Source of the DNA: Eggerthella sp. CAG:209
GTDB taxonomy: Bacteria > Actinomycetota > Coriobacteriia > Coriobacteriales > Eggerthellaceae
Reading direction: 5' to 3'
Length of the DNA: 20,184 bases
Assembly (NCBI GenBank): GCA_000436075.1
Contig: FR884637.1
Location: 8,324 to 28,507, forward strand
Shown here: positions 14,577 to 20,184 of the stretch, one piece after another
Position numbering within the stretch: position 1 is the stretch's first letter
Layout: each line of letters begins with the position of its first letter
Notes under the pieces: model-generated
The model's input: only the letters and a program-made list of their open reading frames with translations
Databases searched by the model: none
What the model was told of the DNA's origin: nothing
Program-made: the position numbers and the translations under genes

Positions 14577-16775
14577 TCAGTCCGTTTCGCTCGCCGCAGG
14601 AACAGATGAGCCTTGCAGACCGGGCTCTTCATCAGAGACGGCGGATGCAAACAGCCCGGTTTCTCCCCCGCGCTCTTCGGAAGTCGGGATCAACCCAGTT
14701 TCAACCAATTTGAGGAAATCCCGCTCTGTCAAAATAGGAACTCCAAGACTTTCAGCTTTGGAGCGTTTAGACCCCGCAGCCTCGCCGCAAATAACGTAGC
14801 TGGTCTTTTTGGAAACGCTTCCAGAAACCTTTGCTCCGTACTCTTTCAGCTTATTGCCCGCTTCGGTACGCGTCATACCCGATTCAACCAAACTGCCAGT
14901 AAGCACAAACGTCAGACCCGCAAGGGTTTGGGGCAATGTGTTTTCATGGAGCTCTTCTTCCATGGTTACGCCCGCAGCCGTCAAACGCTCTACTACCTTT
15001 ACATTATCTTCAGTTGCAAAGAAGTCACAAATACTCTGCGCAATAATCGAGCCAACGCCATCAATTGCCGCCAGGTCGTCAACCTTTGCGCCACGAAGCA
15101 AGTTCATAGAAGGATACACTTTCGCAATAGCCTCTGCCGTGGTTTTGCCAACGTGACGAATACCCAATCCGAAAAGAACACGTGCCAGCGAACGCTTCTT
15201 GCTTTCGTTAATTGAAAGCATGAGCTTTGATGCCACCACAGGGCCCAGCTCAATCCGCTCGCCCTTGGTGGTGGTCCGACCAGTATCCAAATGCTCCAAC
15301 GTATCCTGCGAAAGATCGTAATAATCGGCAACATCGGTTAAATTGCCCGACTCAATGAGACGAGCAACGATCTCATTGCCCATACCTTCAATATCGAGCG
15401 CACCTCGACTTGCCCAATGAGTTAATCGCTCATGAGCCTGAGCCGGACAGTCGATAGATACGCATCGATAAGCCGCTTCACCCTTCTCTCGAACAATAGG
15501 AGAGCCACAACTGGGGCAAGCCTTCGGCATAACCCAAGGTTGAGAATCCCCAGGGCGCAACGAAAGGATAGGGCCCAGAACCTCAGGAATAACATCGCCG
15601 GCTTTTCGGACGATAACGGTATCGCCAATACGCACATCCTTACGCAAAACCTCGTCTTCGTTATGGAGGGTAGCTCGAGCAACCGTAGAGCCAGCCACCA
15701 AAACCGGATCAAGCTCGGCTACAGGAGTGCACGCGCCTGTTCGCCCAACCTGAATAGTGATATCACGCAAGATAGTGGTTTTTTCTTCTGGAGGGAATTT
15801 GTATGCAATGGCCCAGCGAGGAGCGCGCGCTGTGAAGCCAAGCTCATGTTGCAAGGCAAAAGAATCCACCTTCACAACCACACCGTCGATTTCATAGGGC
15901 AGATCTGCACGCTTCTCAAGGCAATCGCGGCAGAACCTTCGTACCTCTTCGCGCGTGACGCAGCGCTTAACATCGGGGTTTACGTGAAAGCCACAACTAC
16001 GGAGCCACTGCAGCAGCTCCCACTGCCCTGAAGCTTTGATGGACTGATCTCGCGCAATTGCATACATGAAAGTTGACAACTCACGCTCACGCGTAACAGA
16101 GGGATCTTTCTGTCGAAGGGATCCAGCGGCGGCATTACGAGGATTGGCGAACGTGCGATTCCCCACTGCCTCAGCCTGCTCGTTGAGCGCCTCGAAGCTT
16201 GCCTTCGACATGTATATTTCGCCACGGACCTCAACCGAGGAAACGCCTTCGACAACATCCCCAGCACCTTCATCCCACAGACGCAAAGGAATGTCGTTAA
16301 CCGTACGCACATTAACCGTAACGTCTTCGCCCGTGGTACCATCACCGCGAGTGGCGGCACGAACCAGCTTGCCGTCTTCGTAGGTAAGCGCCAGCGAAGA
16401 ACCATCTATCTTGAGTTCGCAGACCAAAGGAGGAAGCGCACCCAAGGCTTCTTCGGTCCGATCCATCCATGCATCAAGCTCGTCCAAATCCATAGCGTTG
16501 TCGAGAGAATACATGCGCTGTTCGTGAACTACGGGGGAAAATTGATTGCCTACAGCTCCACCAACGCGCTGGGTTGGAGACGAAGGGTCTTGCAATGAAG
16601 GATATTCATTCTCCAGGTCACGAAGCTCGCGCATAAGGGAGTCGAACGCAGCATCTGATATTTCGGGATCATCGAGGACATAATAACGATGTGTGTGATA
16701 TTCGATTTCGCGACGCAGACGTAAAACACGCTCTGCCAGTGTTTCTTCGGGCACGGAACCCTGTTCGTTAGACAT
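14577..16775 (-). CDS. ligA: NAD-dependent DNA ligase
   Basis: This enzyme seals nicks in replication and repair using NAD+. The 732 residues contain the Ia domain (HTHRYYVLDDPEISDAAFD), the adenylation site LKIDG with catalytic K122, RGDGTTGED (143-151), EVRGEIYM (182-189), DGVVVKV (297-303), an OB fold, a four-cysteine zinc finger (C420, C423, C438, C443), helix-hairpin-helix repeats, and a C-terminal BRCT domain (about 616-693). A polar tail of about 40 residues follows the BRCT domain, so the protein is somewhat longer than usual. In the helix-hairpin-helix region the common GFGxKSA turn is replaced by a longer DTGRTTTKGERIELG segment (498-512). The ATG at 16775 follows GAGAGG at nine bases; the frame extends to 16823 without a better site. 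A 145-base gap separates it from nnrD. Confidence 0.97.
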   Translation of the reverse strand: MSNEQGSVPEETLAERVLRLRREIEYHTHRYYVLDDPEISDAAFDSLMRELRDLENEYPSLQDPSSPTQRVGGAVGNQFSPVVHEQRMYSLDNAMDLDELDAWMDRTEEALGALPPLVCELKIDGSSLALTYEDGKLVRAATRGDGTTGEDVTVNVRTVNDIPLRLWDEGAGDVVEGVSSVEVRGEIYMSKASFEALNEQAEAVGNRTFANPRNAAAGSLRQKDPSVTRERELSTFMYAIARDQSIKASGQWELLQWLRSCGFHVNPDVKRCVTREEVRRFCRDCLEKRADLPYEIDGVVVKVDSFALQHELGFTARAPRWAIAYKFPPEEKTTILRDITIQVGRTGACTPVAELDPVLVAGSTVARATLHNEDEVLRKDVRIGDTVIVRKAGDVIPEVLGPILSLRPGDSQPWVMPKACPSCGSPIVREKGEAAYRCVSIDCPAQAHERLTHWASRGALDIEGMGNEIVARLIESGNLTDVADYYDLSQDTLEHLDTGRTTTKGERIELGPVVASKLMLSINESKKRSLARVLFGLGIRHVGKTTAEAIAKVYPSMNLLRGAKVDDLAAIDGVGSIIAQSICDFFATEDNVKVVERLTAAGVTMEEELHENTLPQTLAGLTFVLTGSLVESGMTRTEAGNKLKEYGAKVSGSVSKKTSYVICGEAAGSKRSKAESLGVPILTERDFLKLVETGLIPTSEERGGETGLFASAVSDEEPGLQGSSVPAASETD

Positions 16776-16920
16776 GAAAGAAATCCTCTCGTTTACCCTC
16801 AACGTTGATGCACTGCAAGCCAATCAGCTAACGCGACATAGACCTAGCAGTAACTCAACAAAGCAAAAGCCAGCATCAGATGCATCACACCAAGACAGCA
16901 GCAATAGAGCTTATCTTGTT

Positions 16921-17778
16921 CTATTTGCCTATACGCATAAAGGCCTCAGGCACAGCATCAAGCACGTCTTCGGCGCAGGTGCTAACAACGCCTTTGCGCT
17001 CAGCCGCAATATTACCTGCTTCTGCATGTATATATACCCCCAGATGGGCAGCATCGAAAGCACTCATACCCTGAGCAAGCAAGCCACCAATTACCCCAGC
17101 AAGCACATCACCCGTACCAGCTTTTGCAAGCGCAGCGGAACCATTCGTTACCCTGCAGCTATGCTCTACCGAAGCGATTACCGTATCGGGCCCTTTGAGA
17201 ACAACAACGGCACCATAAGCCAATGCAAGAGAATAGGCTATTTCTTCTTGCAGCATATTATCTAAGTTCAGTCCAAAAGGAGCACCGAGACGCGCTGCTT
17301 CACCCTTGTGCGGAGTTAGGACAGTTACACTCCCCTGTTCATTGCGACGACGCAACACTTTGCGCATTTTCAGTGAGGGCATGAACGCGAGAGCACCGCC
17401 ATCAACCAGCACTGGTGCCGAGGCCTGCTTCAGAACACGGCGAGCCACATTTTCAGCATCAGCATCCGAGGAATCAAACCCCGGCCCAACCACAAAGGCG
17501 CCAGGATGCTGCGCAGGAAGAGCAGAGGCGACATCCAATGAGGCGAAAGAGCCAACCACCAGTGAAGGGCGAAACGCCTGGATCAGCGCCATGTTACTTT
17601 TTGCTGTGAAAACCTGCGTATAGCCCGCACCAGCTAGCTGCGTCGCGCAAGACGACAGGCATGCAGCACCCGGATAAGCGGCAGAGCCAGCGACAACTAT
17701 CGCTTTACCTCGAGAATATTTATGGGCATCAGCAGGGGGAATAGGCACAAGCGACGCATAATCCATCTTGCTATCCAT
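16921..17778 (-). CDS. nnrD: ADP-dependent NAD(P)H-hydrate dehydratase
   Basis: This repair enzyme converts the S form of hydrated NAD(P)H back to NAD(P)H using ADP. The 285-residue carbohydrate-kinase-like protein shows AIVVAGSAAYPGAACLSS (26-43), VVGPGFDSSDAD (96-107), LVDGGAL (124-130), VLTPHKGEAARL (153-164), VVLKGPDTVIA (192-202) and the active-site AGTGDVLAG (220-228). Only the dehydratase is present; the NnrE epimerase that is often fused at the N terminus is absent and must be encoded elsewhere if it exists. The longest frame begins at 17820, overlapping acpS. I prefer the ATG at 17778, four bases after the acpS stop, with GAAGGTG upstream; an ATG at 17766 is also possible. Confidence 0.93.
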   Translation of the reverse strand: MDSKMDYASLVPIPPADAHKYSRGKAIVVAGSAAYPGAACLSSCATQLAGAGYTQVFTAKSNMALIQAFRPSLVVGSFASLDVASALPAQHPGAFVVGPGFDSSDADAENVARRVLKQASAPVLVDGGALAFMPSLKMRKVLRRRNEQGSVTVLTPHKGEAARLGAPFGLNLDNMLQEEIAYSLALAYGAVVVLKGPDTVIASVEHSCRVTNGSAALAKAGTGDVLAGVIGGLLAQGMSAFDAAHLGVYIHAEAGNIAAERKGVVSTCAEDVLDAVPEAFMRIGK

Positions 17779-17782
17779 GGGT

Positions 17783-18433
17783 TTACGCACCTTCTTTCCC
17801 ATCAGCAGCCGGCAGGTCATCCAAAAGGGAACGAGCCTCTTTGAATTGACGCGACAAATCTTGAGCTGATGTAGTAACGCGCGCCTTTGCCTTCGTACGA
17901 GAATCCTCAGTCAAGGCAAGTGCACAAGCAACCGCTTCGTTGTGGGTATATGAGAGCGAAAGCGGAATCTCCTCGATGCCTAAATGAGCGGCGATCTTCG
18001 CGGCGGCTCTATGGAGCCGAACGCGAGGCTTACCTTTGGCATTGAGATACACCTCAATATCATTAGGCCTGATACCGTGTCTAAAACCCGTTCCTAAGGC
18101 CTTAACCACAGCCTCTTTTGCAGCAAAGCGCGTAGCATAATGAAACTCAGGTGAAGCTGTTGCATCACAGTAGGCTCGTTCTTCGCACGAAAACGAGCGC
18201 TCAATGAATGCGGGCGAGCGCTTCATAATTGCACGCATACGTGCAACCTCAACAATGTCTACGCCCATTGATACCGATTCGGGTAGAATGCCCGCTTTCT
18301 GCGCATCTTGAGTAGCTTCACGCATAGCGGAAGTCGCCGACGTTTCATTGAGAGCGGCAGAAGAAACGGCACCGCCCTTATGAGCAGTGCCGTCTTCAAC
18401 CATGTCTCGATTTCCCATCGAAGGATCAGACAT
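17783..18433 (-). CDS. acpS: Holo-[acyl-carrier-protein] synthase with long terminal extensions
   Basis: This enzyme moves 4'-phosphopantetheine from CoA onto apo acyl carrier protein. The catalytic core is clear: MGVDIVEVARM (56-66, with the magnesium-binding Asp), FIERSFSCEERAYC (77-90), YATRFAAKEAVVKALGTGF (99-117, with the conserved Glu) and SLSYTHNEAVACALAL (159-174). The core alone would be about 120 residues, but the frame gives 216: about 55 polar residues precede it and about 40 charged residues follow. I chose the ATG at 18433, seven bases after AGGT, eight bases past the glmS stop; an ATG at 18439 is equivalent. A start at the core methionine (18268) lacks a ribosome binding site, so the N-terminal extension is probably translated. 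Confidence 0.9.
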   Translation of the reverse strand: MSDPSMGNRDMVEDGTAHKGGAVSSAALNETSATSAMREATQDAQKAGILPESVSMGVDIVEVARMRAIMKRSPAFIERSFSCEERAYCDATASPEFHYATRFAAKEAVVKALGTGFRHGIRPNDIEVYLNAKGKPRVRLHRAAAKIAAHLGIEEIPLSLSYTHNEAVACALALTEDSRTKAKARVTTSAQDLSRQFKEARSLLDDLPAADGKEGA

Positions 18434-18441
18434 GAGCATAC

Positions 18442-20184
18442 CTATTCAACCGTTACCGATTTTGCCAAGTTACGAGGCTGATCGACGTCACAGCCACGAG
18501 CAACCGCCACCGCGCGAGCCAGAAGCTGCAATGGAACACTTGCAGTAATTGGCATGAAGGCATCACGAACCTTTGGGATGTAGATAACATGATCGGCAAC
18601 CTTCTTAATGGCCTCATCGCCTTCGGTGGCAATGGCAATAATCTTCGCCCCGCGTGACTTGGACTCTTCAAGGTTGGAAACCGTTTTGTCGTAGGTGGCG
18701 CTCTGCGTTGCGACTGCGACAATCGGGAACCCTTCATCGAGCAGGGCAATAGGGCCATGTTTCATTTCACCAGCGGCATATGCCTCAGCATGAATATAGC
18801 TGATTTCCTTCAGCTTCAACGCACCCTCATAGCATGTTGCCTCACCCAAGCCACGGCCAATATAAAGAGTTGACTGGCGACCGTCGAAGAAGTGCGCCGC
18901 ATCTTCAATAGCAGAAGTGTCTTGCAGGATTTCCTCGATCTGGTCGGCAGTGTCAGCAAGCTCAGTGAAGAGCATGCGCGTTTGGTTCAAGGTGAGCTTG
19001 CCCTTCGATCGACCCAAAAGAAGGGCCAAAAGCGTAAGGCTCACCACCTGACCGATGAACGACTTCGTTGAAGCAACCGCAACCTCTTTGTTTGCCTTGG
19101 TGTAGATTACGCCATCCGACTCACGAGCAACTGGGGAACCGATTACGTTAGTGATACCAAACACTTTGGCGCCCTTGATACGTGCATCGCGAATAGCAGC
19201 GAGCGTATCTGCCGTTTCACCGGACTGAGAAACGGCAACCACCAAGGTAGTGGGCGTAATAATGGGATTACGGTAACGGAATTCGCTGGCAACTTCCACT
19301 TCGGTAGGAATGCGAGCCCAGCCCTCTATAAGGTTTTTGGCAATAAGACCCGCATGATAGGAAGTGCCACAGCCAATAAGATACACGCGATCGATGAAAT
19401 TAAGTTCTTGACGGGTAAGCGTAAGCTCGTCAATGGAAATCTCATGACCGGACATACGTCCCGCGAGAGTATCACGAACAACACGGGGCTGCTCGTGAAT
19501 TTCTTTCAACATGAAATCAGGATAGCCGCCCTTTTCCGCAACATCGATATCCCAATCAACATGGGTGATTTCAGGGGTTACCGGATTACCATCAGCATCA
19601 AAATAATCAATATGATCAGAATGCATAACAGCAAGCTGATTGTCTTCAAGGATCACCACATCACGGGTTGCGTCGATAAGCGCAATGATATCAGAGCCCA
19701 GGTAGCTACCGTTTTCGCCAACGCCCAGCACAATAGGAGAATCTTTGCGAGTTACCACGATTTCGCCAGGATGATCGTGGTGCATTACGGCCAAACCATA
19801 GGCGCCGGAAAGCGAGTTTGACACCACGCGAACTGCCTCGAACAGATCACCGTGGTAGTTTTCCTCCACCAAATGAGCAATGCACTCTGTGTCGGTATCG
19901 GAAGTGAACGTGTGACCCTTCGCGATCAGTTCTTCGCGCAATTCGGCAAAATTCTCAATAATGCCGTTGTGAACAACGGCAATCTTATTGGTGCAGTCCG
20001 TGTGCGGATGGGCGTTGCGCTCGCTGGGAGCACCATGCGTCGCCCAACGCGTATGACCAATGCCGCACGTTCCCTGGCACATATCGTCCTGGATGGCATC
20101 AGCGAGGCCGGAAACCTTGCCCAAACGCTTAACCACATTGATTCCCTGGCCGTCCTCGACGGCAATACCCGCCGAGTCGTACCC
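18442..20184 (-). CDS. glmS: Glutamine-fructose-6-phosphate aminotransferase, 5' end outside the window
   Basis: This enzyme makes glucosamine 6-phosphate from fructose 6-phosphate and glutamine, the first step toward peptidoglycan amino sugars. The visible 580 residues begin in frame with GYDSAGIA; roughly 30 N-terminal residues including the catalytic Cys1 lie beyond the edge. The glutaminase domain shows GHTRWATHG, VVHNGIIENF and TDTECIAHLVEENY. The linker KEIHEQPRVVRDTL leads to two SIS sugar-isomerase domains with GCGTSYHAG, SQSGETADT, VASTKSF and GRGLGEATCYEGALKLKEI, and the family C terminus DQPRNLAKSVTVE is intact. A GTG at 20134-20136 is only an internal valine codon. Its promoter and any glmS ribozyme would be outside the window. 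acpS follows eight bases after its stop. Confidence 0.97.
   Translation of the reverse strand, partial: GYDSAGIAVEDGQGINVVKRLGKVSGLADAIQDDMCQGTCGIGHTRWATHGAPSERNAHPHTDCTNKIAVVHNGIIENFAELREELIAKGHTFTSDTDTECIAHLVEENYHGDLFEAVRVVSNSLSGAYGLAVMHHDHPGEIVVTRKDSPIVLGVGENGSYLGSDIIALIDATRDVVILEDNQLAVMHSDHIDYFDADGNPVTPEITHVDWDIDVAEKGGYPDFMLKEIHEQPRVVRDTLAGRMSGHEISIDELTLTRQELNFIDRVYLIGCGTSYHAGLIAKNLIEGWARIPTEVEVASEFRYRNPIITPTTLVVAVSQSGETADTLAAIRDARIKGAKVFGITNVIGSPVARESDGVIYTKANKEVAVASTKSFIGQVVSLTLLALLLGRSKGKLTLNQTRMLFTELADTADQIEEILQDTSAIEDAAHFFDGRQSTLYIGRGLGEATCYEGALKLKEISYIHAEAYAAGEMKHGPIALLDEGFPIVAVATQSATYDKTVSNLEESKSRGAKIIAIATEGDEAIKKVADHVIYIPKVRDAFMPITASVPLQLLARAVAVARGCDVDQPRNLAKSVTVE

Noticed and set aside
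16776..16920. A separate strong promoter for ligA in the gap after nnrD
   Set aside because: TTTGTT and TATGTC with a 16-base spacer can be found, but the match is too weak to list; the gap may equally be transcribed through from nnrD.

Overview
The window looks like a chromosomal segment of a mid-GC (roughly 50%) anaerobic actinobacterium of the class Coriobacteriia, most likely an Eggerthellales relative. Supporting signs are the giant single-chain acyl-CoA dehydratase activase/dehydratase-like protein, the run glmS-acpS-nnrD-ligA-tlyA, the UPF0210 protein, the two-cluster ferredoxin, and strong avoidance of TTA/CTA/TCA codons in ileS. The GC content would suit a genus such as Cryptobacterium, but that name is a guess. 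No rRNA, tRNA, CRISPR array, insertion sequence or phage gene was seen.

Layout, left to right. 1-3000: ileS on the minus strand, with a hairpin terminator at the window edge and a candidate promoter. 3170-5157: three small independent transcription units, namely a two-[4Fe-4S] ferredoxin (+) behind two palindromes, a 73-residue zinc-ribbon-like protein (-) whose promoter is bracketed by two TGAACNNGTTCA dyads 53 bp apart, and a TauE/SafE (TSUP) membrane transporter (-). 5200-10715: a tetR-type regulator and the 1543-residue activase/dehydratase-like protein form a two-gene minus-strand operon, with an operator-like dyad at the start and a strong terminator at the end. 10814-13489: a Sel1-repeat protein (-) and the UPF0210/DUF711 gene (+) are divergent; a 21-bp perfect hairpin separates UPF0210 from the next, convergent, genes. 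13520-20184: a tight minus-strand gene series, in transcription order glmS (5' end outside the window), acpS, nnrD, ligA, tlyA and a small HesB/IscA-like CC-motif protein. A 145-bp gap separates nnrD from ligA.

How the genes work together. The right-hand series is housekeeping: cell-wall amino sugar synthesis (GlmS), carrier-protein activation (AcpS), NAD(P)H repair (NnrD), DNA ligation (LigA) and ribosomal RNA methylation (TlyA). The activase protein carries two complete ASKHA ATPase modules, each with both cluster cysteines, followed by dehydratase-like regions, so one chain may hold both an ATP-driven electron donor and its acceptor; the adjacent TetR probably controls it. Several starts in this annotation are shorter than the longest open frame because a clear ribosome binding site sits before an internal start (ileS, ferredoxin, activase, tetR, UPF0210, ligA, nnrD).

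Most of the window is ordinary core genome. The observations most worth a second look are the twin operator of the zinc-ribbon gene, the palindromes before the ferredoxin gene, the architecture of the activase fusion, and the terminal extensions of AcpS.
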